DNA of 54,743 nucleotides from a virus: the IMG/VR virus record IMGVR_UViG_3300032401_000014, positions 1 to 54,743 of that record; one strand, 5' to 3'. Positions within the stretch are counted from its first letter, which is position 1; the number at the start of each line of letters is the position of its first letter. The notes under the pieces are model-generated. The model made no database searches, had not been told where the DNA came from, and saw only the letters and a program-made list of their open reading frames with translations. A program made the translations under genes and the position numbers. Of this stretch, positions 47,266 to 54,650 are shown piece after piece.

Positions 47266-48585
47266 TTATGCCGCACGCTTCATGGCCTGAATGAATCCGC
47301 CCAGAGAATCCGGTGCGTCGTTACGCTTCGCATACTCGCTGTATTTCACGATCTGCGTCACGTACTCACGGGTATCAGGGTCAACAAGCAGACCGTTGTT
47401 GAAATAAATACTGTTCCAGTTCTTCTTCGCATAGTGCACAATTCTGAAGTGCTTATTCTTATACTGCTGAACGCCTCTCACGACCAGTCCTCGCTTTTCC
47501 ATCTCGTAGCCGACGGCAACCTGGGCGGCGTTGTACTCGATATTGAGCACTCTGACGTTGTAGCCCTTGCAGTAGAACTCGACTCTATCATACGTCTTGT
47601 CGATCTGTCCGTACCAAGCGTAGCCTGCCGCAACGTAATACTTCCCGCCACTGAACCCACCGATCGTCAGTGCGTTTGAATCCTCTCCTCCGAACGCTGG
47701 GTCGAGATATGCCACGAGCACCAGGTCGTCCGGAACGTCAATGTATTTGATGTCAGGGAATATCCGCTCGGTAACGTCGATCGGGTTTTGTTGATAGAGA
47801 GCCTCCCAAATCTTGAGAGTCGTCCCGCTTTTTATCGACATGAGTTCTTCGAGTGAGTATCGTTCAGGCCAGAGCGGTTGATTATTCTCATCTACTGCCG
47901 GAAGCGTAAGCACGTCCCAGATACCAGGCTCGTGCATGAGAAGTTTGCCCGTCAGGTCGTCCTCACCCCACCGAGTCTGAATTATTACTATGGCGGCGTT
48001 CGGGTGCAACCGTGTCCTGAGTGTCGAGCAATACCAGTCCCAAATCTTCTCTTGAATCGTGGTTGACATCGCCTCTTCCCAGTTCTTCACCGGGTCATCA
48101 ATGATCGCAAGGTCAGCTCCCCTGCCAGTGATCGCACCGCCAACGCCAGCACCCACGCCCACGCCTCCTTGCACTGTCTCCCAGCGGTTAGCGGCTTTAA
48201 TGTCGTCCTTGAGCTGAACGTCAAAAACCCGCTGGTATAGCGGGTCTTGAACTATATTACGAATCCACCGGGTAAAGTCGATGGCAAGCGTATCTGCGTA
48301 GGATGTTATTATAATCTGCGAGCTGGGCCTGTTGCCGAGGAACCATGAAGGAAATAGTTTCGAGGCAAGCCAACTCTTGCCGTGTCGTGGCGGCTCGTTG
48401 ATTATCAGCCGCTTTATCTTTCCATCATACACCTGCTGGAGCTTCTCTGCAATCTGCTTGATGTGTTTCGGTGTCTGGAACTCTGGATTGATAACTTTTG
48501 CGTAAGTGAGAAGATCGAGCCTGCTCGCCTGAACCAGAAATAGACGACGTGCGGCTTCCATCTGTTCGTTACTCAACGCCTGCAA
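47266..48585 (-). CDS. terL: Large terminase subunit (439 aa)
   Basis: ATG 48585 overlaps the small subunit gene by 17 nt. Motor motifs: Walker A EPPRHGKS (64-71), Walker B LAIIDD (159-164), and TRW (205-207). Nuclease motifs: LDPAFGG (D295) and IEYNAAQ (E350), typical RNase H-like terminase nuclease. It packages DNA into proheads through the portal. The gene is followed by the promoter driving portal and head genes. Confidence 0.95.
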   Translation of the reverse strand: MQALSNEQMEAARRLFLVQASRLDLLTYAKVINPEFQTPKHIKQIAEKLQQVYDGKIKRLIINEPPRHGKSWLASKLFPSWFLGNRPSSQIIITSYADTLAIDFTRWIRNIVQDPLYQRVFDVQLKDDIKAANRWETVQGGVGVGAGVGGAITGRGADLAIIDDPVKNWEEAMSTTIQEKIWDWYCSTLRTRLHPNAAIVIIQTRWGEDDLTGKLLMHEPGIWDVLTLPAVDENNQPLWPERYSLEELMSIKSGTTLKIWEALYQQNPIDVTERIFPDIKYIDVPDDLVLVAYLDPAFGGEDSNALTIGGFSGGKYYVAAGYAWYGQIDKTYDRVEFYCKGYNVRVLNIEYNAAQVAVGYEMEKRGLVVRGVQQYKNKHFRIVHYAKKNWNSIYFNNGLLVDPDTREYVTQIVKYSEYAKRNDAPDSLGGFIQAMKRAA

Positions 48586-48973
48586 GCATCCTCCCGATCT
48601 TGATAATCTCTTCTGCCGACTGCCCGCCCAGTAGCGTCATGATGTCCCGATCTTCGCCTTCCTTCCCGACGAATCGGTGAGACTCGATCGGCTTACCATA
48701 CGCCCTGTCCTCGTAATTCTTAATGAGTCGCTCATCACAGGTAAGGTACGAGTTCAATATAACTCGCTCGCCCAGTGTAATGTCGGGGGCCTTGAACCGC
48801 CTTTCTGCTTCGGCGAGAGTATAACCCCGGATTCTCACAACGTCGCCCACCAGTTTATCGTAGCTGTCATGGAGAGCCGATCTGATCTCAGCCGGGAGCT
48901 TCTTGCGACCACCAGTGCTCACATGCCCCGGCTTGAACTGTCCTGAATGTCGTTGTCCCTTTTTAAGTGGCAT
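48569..48973 (-). CDS. terS: Small terminase subunit (134 aa)
   Basis: Starts at ATG 48973, downstream of a promoter-like sequence; overlaps terL. Pattern: basic start (KKGQRHSGQFKPGHVSTGGRKKLPAE), helical middle (AEAERRFKAPDITLGERVILNSYL) and acidic end. Size and order before terL fit TerS, which recognises packaging DNA. No specific pac site is evident. Confidence 0.8.
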   Translation of the reverse strand: MPLKKGQRHSGQFKPGHVSTGGRKKLPAEIRSALHDSYDKLVGDVVRIRGYTLAEAERRFKAPDITLGERVILNSYLTCDERLIKNYEDRAYGKPIESHRFVGKEGEDRDIMTLLGGQSAEEIIKIGRMLAGVE

Positions 48974-49003
48974 CTCAATTCTCTCTCAATTCTATGTAAC
49001 CAA

Positions 49004-49030
49004 GTTATACACTTTATTTGTTTATGTCAA
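49004..49030 (-). promoter_or_regulatory. Possible promoter of the terminase genes
   Basis: TTGACA (49025-49030) and TATAAC (49004-49009) with a 15-bp spacer, shorter than ideal. The -35 box overlaps the last codons of the radical SAM gene. It lies in the only gap before terS. Confidence 0.5.
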
Positions 49031-50005
49031 GAACATTTTCTGTTGCTCTCCGTCCTTTCTGCATTTGAAAGTATCTCTGTCCACGGGTTTCTCTTTCACC
49101 CATCGGTTAAAATCGGCTAAAGTTTTCTGTGCCTTATACTCTTTTTTGCACCACGCAGGCAGGGTACATTTTTGCCACAATCGTATAATCGTCTCGTCGT
49201 GCTTTATGACTTTCTCAAAGTCCCTGTACTTCATCACGAACGGGTCAAACCCCAGTTGCTTGACAATGAACACCTTCTCGATGTCCTGATCTATCGTATT
49301 TTTAAATCCGACAAGCACATATACGGATACGTTCGCATCGGGTATCTTCGCCTGCTTTAATAGCTGGGCCTTCTCGATAAACAGGTCTTTGTCCTTGATG
49401 TCGTCCAGACTGAATCGCCACTGCTTGACAGGCCGCATCCGCTTGAGCAGGGCGGCTCTCTCCGGGGTCAGCAGGCGTATGTCCATCCCCTGATTGAAGT
49501 CGGCCCGCACCTTCTCTCGTATCAGTTGCTCGGCAATCGTCTCGAAGTGTCCCCGTGCGGCGAAGATGTTGTTGTCGATAAAAATAATGCCATCACTCCC
49601 CTTCATCCAGAACTCGTAAATGTCGGCATTTTTCTGTATGAGCCCTTCTTTTCTTGGAACAACACACCACGGACATTTACGAATACATCCACGGGTGGCA
49701 AATCCCACGGAATACGGGAAGTGAGGGTACAGCGAATAGTCCGGCATGATGTGTTCGATCTCCGGCGGAAGGCAGGTTCCGTAGTCCCGGTATCCAGTCC
49801 CCCCGGTAACGATCTTATCAGCCTGATAGCAATAGAGCGGGTCTTCAGTCCATGTAAATACCTTGCTCTTATAGATAACATCATAGTGCTCGAACATCGT
49901 CGCAAACTCAACACTGTCGCCCTGTCCCTTGTGCCACGCTGAGAGCTTCATCAGTGCAAGGTTCGGGAAATTTTTGCTGTCTACATCGAGTAATCCTATT
50001 TTCAT
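49022..50005 (-). CDS. Radical SAM protein with cobalamin-binding-like N-domain (327 aa)
   Basis: ATG 50005 follows AAAAGGAGACGC. The radical SAM motif is CIRKCPWC (C107, C111, C114), with GFATRG before and VVPRKEG after it. The N-terminal ~85 residues (KIGLLDVDSKNFPNLALMKLSAWHKGQGD) resemble a degenerate B12-binding Rossmann domain without the cobalamin His motif. It is a distant relative of the gene at 663-1667. The substrate is unknown; methylthiolation, base modification or peptide chemistry are possible. Confidence 0.85.
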   Translation of the reverse strand: MKIGLLDVDSKNFPNLALMKLSAWHKGQGDSVEFATMFEHYDVIYKSKVFTWTEDPLYCYQADKIVTGGTGYRDYGTCLPPEIEHIMPDYSLYPHFPYSVGFATRGCIRKCPWCVVPRKEGLIQKNADIYEFWMKGSDGIIFIDNNIFAARGHFETIAEQLIREKVRADFNQGMDIRLLTPERAALLKRMRPVKQWRFSLDDIKDKDLFIEKAQLLKQAKIPDANVSVYVLVGFKNTIDQDIEKVFIVKQLGFDPFVMKYRDFEKVIKHDETIIRLWQKCTLPAWCKKEYKAQKTLADFNRWVKEKPVDRDTFKCRKDGEQQKMFLT

Positions 50006-50286
50006 TGCGTCTCCTTTTTGTAGCTCTTCATCGGCGGCGGCAGAACATGGCCAGCGAGATACGCCTGCTCCCTGAACGTCCGCTCGTCCCAGATATTCTC
50101 AGGCTTCATGTGTGCGTGAGACACGTTGCAACGAGAACATACCATCATCGAATTGAATCGAGCGTATATCAAATCCTTTCCGTAGTGCTGGATGTTCTTA
50201 GCTTTCTGAGCGAACTTCTCATGCCATTGAGTCGCCGGGCGTTGATGACAGTTCTCACATAAAGTCATAATGATCTGCGGCCTCAA
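50002..50286 (-). CDS. Zinc-finger/HNH-like small protein (94 aa)
   Basis: Open from TTG 50286; ATG 50268 is an alternative. Zinc pairs CENC and CSRC, with CNVSHAHM between, resemble HNH or recombination-type small zinc proteins. The rest is polar with no nuclease motif complete enough to name. It overlaps the radical SAM gene's start by 4 nt. Confidence 0.6.
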   Translation of the reverse strand: MRPQIIMTLCENCHQRPATQWHEKFAQKAKNIQHYGKDLIYARFNSMMVCSRCNVSHAHMKPENIWDERTFREQAYLAGHVLPPPMKSYKKETQ

Positions 50287-50447
50287 TCTGCGTTATCCTT
50301 GAACCGCTCGGCTCTGTTCTTTCTGACGACCTGATCGTCGAGCTTCTTTTTCCTCGACTCAAACATGCTTCTCAGCACGATCAACAACAACAGGGCGGCC
50401 GCACCGATCGCCACGATGTTGAGAAACCAGTCTGCGAATGTTCTCAT
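50283..50447 (-). CDS. Small single-span membrane protein (54 aa)
   Basis: ATG 50447 follows AGGAGAGCCC. One hydrophobic helix (ADWFLNIVAIGAAALLLLIVL) and a basic tail (ESRKKKLDDQVVRKNRAE). Lies among early small genes, so a lysis role is unlikely. Function unknown. Confidence 0.65.
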   Translation of the reverse strand: MRTFADWFLNIVAIGAAALLLLIVLRSMFESRKKKLDDQVVRKNRAERFKDNAD

Positions 50448-50455
50448 GGGCTCTC

Positions 50456-50857
50456 CTATGCAAATGATAGTAGACCACTGCAAAGGGGATACACGTCGTC
50501 GAGGTTCCGCACGATCATGTATTCCCCCCCGTGAGTTTCGATCTCCTTCTGAAATTTTACTTGATTGTCGCTCTGCTTCGATGTTCTCACTGGCTTCTTG
50601 AACTCCATAAAGATAACTCGCCCATCTTTCAGCACGGTCACGTCTGAATATCCAGGATGAGAGCCGAGCGTCTGGAAGTTATTCATAACGTACCAGCCGT
50701 CGAGCTTCAGGAAGTCGAGCACCTGTCTCTTGATGTCCCGCTCTTTTATTTGCAGTGTCCCAGTAATCATGTCACAAATATACTTCCGTCCTCTCCAGAG
50801 ATCAAGCATTTTATTATAGCTTGAACCCTCTCCCCTGTATCTCCTGTTCGAGAACAC
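50456..50857 (-). CDS. VRR-NUC domain nuclease (133 aa)
   Basis: GTG 50857, with AGAAGG a few bases upstream; shorter starts at 50809 or 50770 lack sites. The VRR-NUC pattern is clear: SHPGYSDVTVL (D72), VIFMEFKKP (E85, K87) and helix VKFQKEIETHGGEYMIVRN. Such nucleases act on branched DNA during replication or recombination. Overlaps the upstream gene by 44 nt. Confidence 0.8.
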   Translation of the reverse strand: MFSNRRYRGEGSSYNKMLDLWRGRKYICDMITGTLQIKERDIKRQVLDFLKLDGWYVMNNFQTLGSHPGYSDVTVLKDGRVIFMEFKKPVRTSKQSDNQVKFQKEIETHGGEYMIVRNLDDVYPLCSGLLSFA

Positions 50858-51071
50858 TCCAGCCTTCTGATTGAAAATTCTCTGCTATTTCGTCGCTATG
50901 TTTGTACCAGTAAGCATCATAATCGTAACCATGTTTAATACTGGTCTTGAGTCTGTTCATGTTAAAAACATGAAACAAAAGTCGAGCCTCCTCAATATCG
51001 TCAATCGTCAGCATGAGTATTATCGGGTCAGTGCTAAGACCACATTTTTTACCTTTGAGTTCCACCTTCAT
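50814..51071 (-). CDS. Small hypothetical protein (85 aa)
   Basis: ATG 51071 follows GGAGGGGACTGAAC, formed by the tail of the Gly-rich gene. Helical/beta content (DIEEARLLFHVFNMNRLK; DAYWYKHSDEIAENFQSEGWS). No recognised domain. Possibly a regulator or accessory replication factor. Confidence 0.65.
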   Translation of the reverse strand: MKVELKGKKCGLSTDPIILMLTIDDIEEARLLFHVFNMNRLKTSIKHGYDYDAYWYKHSDEIAENFQSEGWSVLEQEIQGRGFKL

Positions 51072-51073
51072 GT

Positions 51074-51583
51074 TCAGTCCCCTCCGACCCCTCCGCCACT
51101 GTCCCCGGAACTTGCTGAGCCGGAATCACTGCCTGAACTTGAGTCGCCTCCGCCAGAGTCGCCGCCTCCAAAATCTCCAGAGGCCCCCCCACCTGAGAAC
51201 TCTCCGCCGCCGCCTTCAGCGTCAGGAGTGCTGATTGTCTCGGTCTCGCTCGACATCTCGCTCTCTGGTATCTGCGATGGGCTCACGGCCGGGCTCTCGT
51301 CCTCTTCTTCGTGCATTGCTTTCTTCGTGGGCTCTATTCTTTTGAACTGTCCGTTGATATAATGGCCCAGGGCAGGGATGCTCATTCCGAATTTATCTTT
51401 GAAAAGCACCCAGATTTTCTCACCTGTGTATCCATTATCCTTGAGTTTATAAAGCAGTTCCAGCCCTGTGCTCTCTCCGTGAAATGCAATCAGATCGGCC
51501 ATTACTCTGACCGCACCGGGATTGCCCTCGCTCATCTCCACAATTAAATCTTGAATCTCGCCTGATTCTCTTTGCTCTTCCAT
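51074..51583 (-). CDS. Protein with helical domain and Gly/Ser-rich tail (169 aa)
   Basis: ATG 51583 follows AAAGGAGGACAGGGAAA. Residues ~1-80 are helical (DLIVEMSEGNPGAVRVMADLIAF; LLYKLKDNGYTGEKIWVLFKD), then an acidic stretch and a tail of GGG and GDS repeats (GGGDSGGGDSSSG). The tail's codons end in GGAGGGG, which is the RBS of the next gene. Function unknown. Confidence 0.7.
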   Translation of the reverse strand: MEEQRESGEIQDLIVEMSEGNPGAVRVMADLIAFHGESTGLELLYKLKDNGYTGEKIWVLFKDKFGMSIPALGHYINGQFKRIEPTKKAMHEEEDESPAVSPSQIPESEMSSETETISTPDAEGGGGEFSGGGASGDFGGGDSGGGDSSSGSDSGSASSGDSGGGVGGD

Positions 51584-51609
51584 TTTCCCTGTCCTCCTTT
51601 TTTATTTTA

Positions 51610-51825
51610 TTAAGTAGTCGGTTGAACTTCGATCGGCTTCGGGAAAAATCCGTCGCACGATTCCAGCCACACCGGGTCAAAGTTATATGGCCAGTTGAAC
51701 CAGCCTTTTTTTATCCCGGACTCAGCTCCAGTGACATGTGCCTTCCCATTCCCGCAAACAGAATGAGCACTGCCTTGAACCTTCAGAAAATAATGGCACT
51801 CGTAACAATTCGGTTTTCCATCCAT
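51610..51825 (-). CDS. Cys-rich small protein (71 aa)
   Basis: ATG 51825 has AAAGGAGGAGAGAG. Cys pairs CYECHYF and VCGNGK and a final CDGFF may bind a metal. Otherwise polar and aromatic (KGWFNWPYNFDPVW). Unknown family. Confidence 0.65.
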   Translation of the reverse strand: MDGKPNCYECHYFLKVQGSAHSVCGNGKAHVTGAESGIKKGWFNWPYNFDPVWLESCDGFFPKPIEVQPTT

Positions 51826-51843
51826 CTCTCTCCTCCTTTTTTT

Positions 51844-52050
51844 TTATTCAAGTTTGTCTTTTATTTTGATATACTCTTCAATTCGTATCCCCAGCTCATG
51901 TGCCCAGCGAAGCAGAACTAAATCCTGCATATCTTCCGACACTCGCTCATGTATCGCTCTCGTGAGATCGAGGATACGATTCCTCTCAAAAAAGAATTTC
52001 GGCATAACGCCGAGAGGCGGCTTTTTATAATCCTCCGGTTTTCGTCCCAT
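51844..52050 (-). CDS. Small helical protein (68 aa)
   Basis: ATG 52050, behind GGAGGAAGGAG; an earlier Met lies inside the previous gene. Basic start (GRKPEDYKKPPLGVMPKFFFERNR), then helix (DLTRAIHERVSEDMQDLVLLRWAHELGIRIEEYIKIKD). The pattern occurs in small phage proteins of unknown role near replication genes. Confidence 0.65.
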   Translation of the reverse strand: MGRKPEDYKKPPLGVMPKFFFERNRILDLTRAIHERVSEDMQDLVLLRWAHELGIRIEEYIKIKDKLE

Positions 52051-52345
52051 CTCCTTCCTCCAGTATCTCAAACTCGACCGACATCCCTGATATATCATTC
52101 AGGTTTATGCCGACAAGTGGCTCGGTCAAGTTCAAAATCAAAAGTGCATTGTAGTGCCCCACATCCGACATCACACCCTCTGGAACTTTTTGCACCATCA
52201 TTGAATGAACTGTCGCTTTATACTTCATCTTTATTTCCTCCTCGTGTGATTCTGTTATGATACCCTCAATGTAAACATAACCGTCTTTTTTGACAACATT
52301 CGCAATACTAAAATCATCAACGACTGTCGTGACTCTTACTTTCAT
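52025..52345 (-). CDS. Small beta-rich protein (106 aa)
   Basis: ATG 52345 has AGGAAAAAT upstream; an earlier Met at 52357 is less well spaced. Beta pattern (KVRVTTVVDDFSIANVVKKDGYVYIEGIITESHEEEIKM; LLILNLTEPLVGINLNDISG). Overlaps the next gene by 26 nt. No known family. Confidence 0.65.
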   Translation of the reverse strand: MKVRVTTVVDDFSIANVVKKDGYVYIEGIITESHEEEIKMKYKATVHSMMVQKVPEGVMSDVGHYNALLILNLTEPLVGINLNDISGMSVEFEILEEGDGTKTGGL

Positions 52346-52363
52346 ATTTTTCCTCATGGCCTC

Positions 52364-52630
52364 TTATTTCATCATCTTCGGGAACATGTGCCACGCCAGC
52401 CGCTTCATATCACGCACCCAACGATTGACGGTGTAAACGTCTGCGATCGTGTACTCAGCATTGAGCGAATAGTCCTTGCCTTCAAGTAGAATCGTATGCT
52501 TGACCACGATATCTCTCGAACTGTCCGCCCGTATATGCAAAACTGCCACCCATGCCGTCAAGCAGAGTATCCATACAAGGGACAAACCCATCGCCGCCAG
52601 AATTATTTTTGATATAGTGTCTCGTGTCAT
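52364..52630 (-). CDS. Membrane-anchored small protein (88 aa)
   Basis: ATG 52630 overlaps the HNH gene's end. An N-terminal hydrophobic helix (IILAAMGLSLVWILCLTAWVAVLHI) is followed by an extracytoplasmic-type domain (IVVKHTILLEGKDYSLNAEY). Function unknown; could be a superinfection-exclusion candidate. Confidence 0.65.
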   Translation of the reverse strand: MTRDTISKIILAAMGLSLVWILCLTAWVAVLHIRADSSRDIVVKHTILLEGKDYSLNAEYTIADVYTVNRWVRDMKRLAWHMFPKMMK

Positions 52631-53193
52631 GCGTTATTCAGCCTTGCGAACTCGCCGTGCATCCTGACAGCCGCCCGATCATACGCTCTCGCCGCATCAA
52701 CGGCATTATCGAAATGACCTAAAAAATAACGCCGCCCATTTCTACTTATTCTTGCTTTGAATTTTCCTGCTGATTTAAAAAAAGATACTCCTTTATATCC
52801 TGATGTGTTGTTTTTACTTTTCCCTCTGTTCCATAAATTTTCAGATAAAAAACTCTCCCTGAGATTACTCCTGCGATTATTCAAAGGGTCTCCGTCAATA
52901 TGATCTCCATACGCTTTACTTTTTTCCCCAAGAATTTCTAAATGTAAATATACCGTTTTGTGTTTTTTACGGCCTTCTTCTATAAGATAATATCCTCGTC
53001 CGACGTAGTTTATATTAGCCGCTGTTTTTGTCCCAACAAAATACCATCTCCACTCCTGCACAATATTGAAATAAACTGTGGAATCAACCTTCACAACAAA
53101 CTTCTCGCCATTTTTCTTTTTAATTAAAAAATGAATCTCATCATCATCCTGAAAAACTATTTCATTTGTTGGCCCCTTCTCACCTTTTTTCAT
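52627..53193 (-). CDS. HNH homing endonuclease with AP2 domain (188 aa)
   Basis: Starts at ATG 53193. The HNH motif is H84, then DHIDGDPLNNRRSNLR (D97-H98 and N105/N110). Residues ~128-185 are an AP2 DNA-binding domain (YKGVSFFKSAGKFKARISRNGRRYFLGHFDNAVDAARAYDRAA). This is a classic free-standing phage homing endonuclease. It is in line with neighbouring genes and overlaps both, so it has settled into the operon. Confidence 0.9.
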   Translation of the reverse strand: MKKGEKGPTNEIVFQDDDEIHFLIKKKNGEKFVVKVDSTVYFNIVQEWRWYFVGTKTAANINYVGRGYYLIEEGRKKHKTVYLHLEILGEKSKAYGDHIDGDPLNNRRSNLRESFLSENLWNRGKSKNNTSGYKGVSFFKSAGKFKARISRNGRRYFLGHFDNAVDAARAYDRAAVRMHGEFARLNNA

Positions 53194-53753
53194 TCAATCT
53201 CCTCCAGCTTCAGCCCGATCAACTTGTCAATACGATCTTTCTGTTTATCAAGCCGTGTATTTATTCGTTCGGCGTTCTCAAGACACGCACTGATCTCCTG
53301 CACGTTGATGGCGTTCCTGCTCATGGCAAAGGTGAGCTTCTCTTTTTCATTCTGCATGATCGCTTCAGTTCTCTCCTTGAGCACCAAACAAATATTCTGT
53401 ATTGCCAGCTTCTCTGGGAACACGCTTTCGCATAGGCTCTGGGCATACTCGACGTTCTGACGCATAACCTTGATTCGCTCTTTATATTCCTTCACTCGTG
53501 ACTCGTACTTATCGACGATCTCCTGTACTTCTTTTTTATGCCGAGATTCCTGATCGTTGAGAAGCTGTTTGTTCTCTCGTTCCAATTTCGATTGGAACTC
53601 AATCTTAGAGCGATAGTGTTCAATCCTTGTCTTGTTCTGGGCCCGCTGGTGCTGTATCTCTTTCAGCTCCAGGGCAGTTTTCACTTCCGTTTTGATTGCC
53701 TCGCCCACGTTGGAGTCCACCCATCTCATCAGTCTCCTTTTGAACCAATTCAT
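53190..53753 (-). CDS. Coiled-coil protein (187 aa)
   Basis: ATG 53753 follows GGAGGTAAAAA. Long heptad-like charged helices (KTRIEHYRSKIEFQSKLERENKQLL ... QEIVDKYESRVKEYKERIKVM) with a membrane-like basic start (MNWFKRRLMRWVD). May be a structural or regulatory coiled coil. Overlaps 53620-53958 by 134 nt. Confidence 0.75.
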   Translation of the reverse strand: MNWFKRRLMRWVDSNVGEAIKTEVKTALELKEIQHQRAQNKTRIEHYRSKIEFQSKLERENKQLLNDQESRHKKEVQEIVDKYESRVKEYKERIKVMRQNVEYAQSLCESVFPEKLAIQNICLVLKERTEAIMQNEKEKLTFAMSRNAINVQEISACLENAERINTRLDKQKDRIDKLIGLKLEEIE

Positions 53754-53958
53754 TTTTTACCTCCACTCGACTTCCATAGAGTATCTTTAAATTTTTAGAT
53801 AACGCTATATTCGCATCTGTCTCGATCATCGCCCTTGTCGATTGCGTTATAAAATTATCAATGGAAACTCTGCCAAGACCCTCGACTTCAAGCTCTACCG
53901 ACGATGTTTCTGTCCCTGAAAAAGAGTTCCAAAAAACATGAGCACTTCTTATTTTCAT
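53620..53958 (-). CDS. Small beta-domain protein whose tail overlaps the next gene (112 aa)
   Basis: ATG 53958 follows GGAGGCGAA. Residues 1-67 are a beta domain (SAHVFWNSFSGTETSSVELEVEGLGRVSIDNFITQSTRAMIETDANIAL). The last ~45 residues lie out of frame over the coiled-coil gene and look low-complexity (RGRGNQNGSENCPGAERD), so the tail may be a run-on after a shifted stop. Confidence 0.65.
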   Translation of the reverse strand: MKIRSAHVFWNSFSGTETSSVELEVEGLGRVSIDNFITQSTRAMIETDANIALSKNLKILYGSRVEVKNELVQKETDEMGGLQRGRGNQNGSENCPGAERDTAPAGPEQDKD

Positions 53959-54230
53959 TTCGCCTCCTTCATCTCTTTGAAATATTTCTTAGCCGCCTGT
54001 TCCAGCCGTTTCTTTTTCCCCTTTCTGTAATAATAACCCAGGGCAATTTCGTTATGCCGTTCACGATTATCTGCTATCCATTTTTTATGACGCTTCGTAA
54101 TTTTATCCTTATGTTTTATGTATGATCTGCGAGAAGTGTCCCTTGAGCAAATCTTACATTGATTAGCCCTGACGTAAAATTCAGAAACAGGTTTAAATTC
54201 CTTACAATGTGAACAGCGTCGCTCGCTCAT
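53955..54230 (-). CDS. Zinc-finger protein, HNH/endonuclease VII-like (91 aa)
   Basis: ATG 54230. The zinc motif CSHCKEFKPVSEFYVRANQCKIC is typical of phage proteins related to recombination endonuclease VII or HNH small proteins. The rest is Lys/Arg-rich helix (HKDKITKRHKKWIADNRERH), which suits DNA binding. Nuclease activity is not shown. Confidence 0.7.
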   Translation of the reverse strand: MSERRCSHCKEFKPVSEFYVRANQCKICSRDTSRRSYIKHKDKITKRHKKWIADNRERHNEIALGYYYRKGKKKRLEQAAKKYFKEMKEAK

Positions 54231-54232
54231 TA

Positions 54233-54358
54233 TTATTCTTTCATCTCACTTTCTATGTCTAAATTCGTGCTCCCGCACTTCGGGCAGTGTGTCGTCTTGA
54301 GTCTCGACTTCCAAATCCACCAGCACCATTTACAGCAGTATGAATATATCCGGTACAT
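54233..54358 (-). CDS. Small zinc-ribbon protein (41 aa)
   Basis: ATG 54358 overlaps the previous stop (TGATG), with AGGTGA upstream. Cys motifs YCCKWC and CPKCG with aromatic WWIW between form a tiny zinc ribbon. Function unknown. Confidence 0.65.
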   Translation of the reverse strand: MYRIYSYCCKWCWWIWKSRLKTTHCPKCGSTNLDIESEMKE

Positions 54359-54507
54359 CACTTCACCTGTTCTAAAATATATTTAGCTTGAGACACTGCC
54401 TGAGAGTACCCCAGTGGCATCGCCCAGCCGTCGGGAACGCTATTGACGAGAAGATGCACGGCCTCGATCAATTTTTTTATCTTCTGCTTGTCGTTCAGTA
54501 TTTTCAT
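54358..54507 (-). CDS. Small helical protein (49 aa)
   Basis: ATG 54507 overlaps the previous stop as ATGA, with GGAGGCGGGGAA made by that gene's last codons. Helical (KQKIKKLIEAVHLLVNSVPDGWAM ... QAVSQAKYILEQVK). An earlier start is possible in frame but unsupported. Function unknown. Confidence 0.7.
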   Translation of the reverse strand: MKILNDKQKIKKLIEAVHLLVNSVPDGWAMPLGYSQAVSQAKYILEQVK

Positions 54508-54650
54508 TTCCCCGCCTCCATTGCTTTTACTGATATAACGTCCTGTATGCCAAAAAACTTCTTTACTTCTTCTGCATTGTAGTTGGCTCCTTGTATAACT
54601 GACGAACGAATCATCATAGAACAAATTTCAATTTTTTCCTCTGGTGTCAT
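54504..54650 (-). CDS. Small hypothetical protein with KAME tail (48 aa)
   Basis: ATG 54650 overlaps the end of the previous gene and is preceded by GGAGGGGAA. Contains EEKIEICSMMIRSSVIQGANYNAEEVKKFFG and ends SVKAMEAGK, like the paralogues at 57-254 and 399-647. Its first part is repeated at window positions 1-60. Confidence 0.75.
   Translation of the reverse strand: MTPEEKIEICSMMIRSSVIQGANYNAEEVKKFFGIQDVISVKAMEAGK

Noticed and set aside
54358-54624. Longer 88-codon start for the gene ending at 54358
   Set aside because: The extra N-terminal codons overlap the gene at 54504-54650 and lack a ribosome-binding site; ATG 54507 has GGAGG directly upstream.
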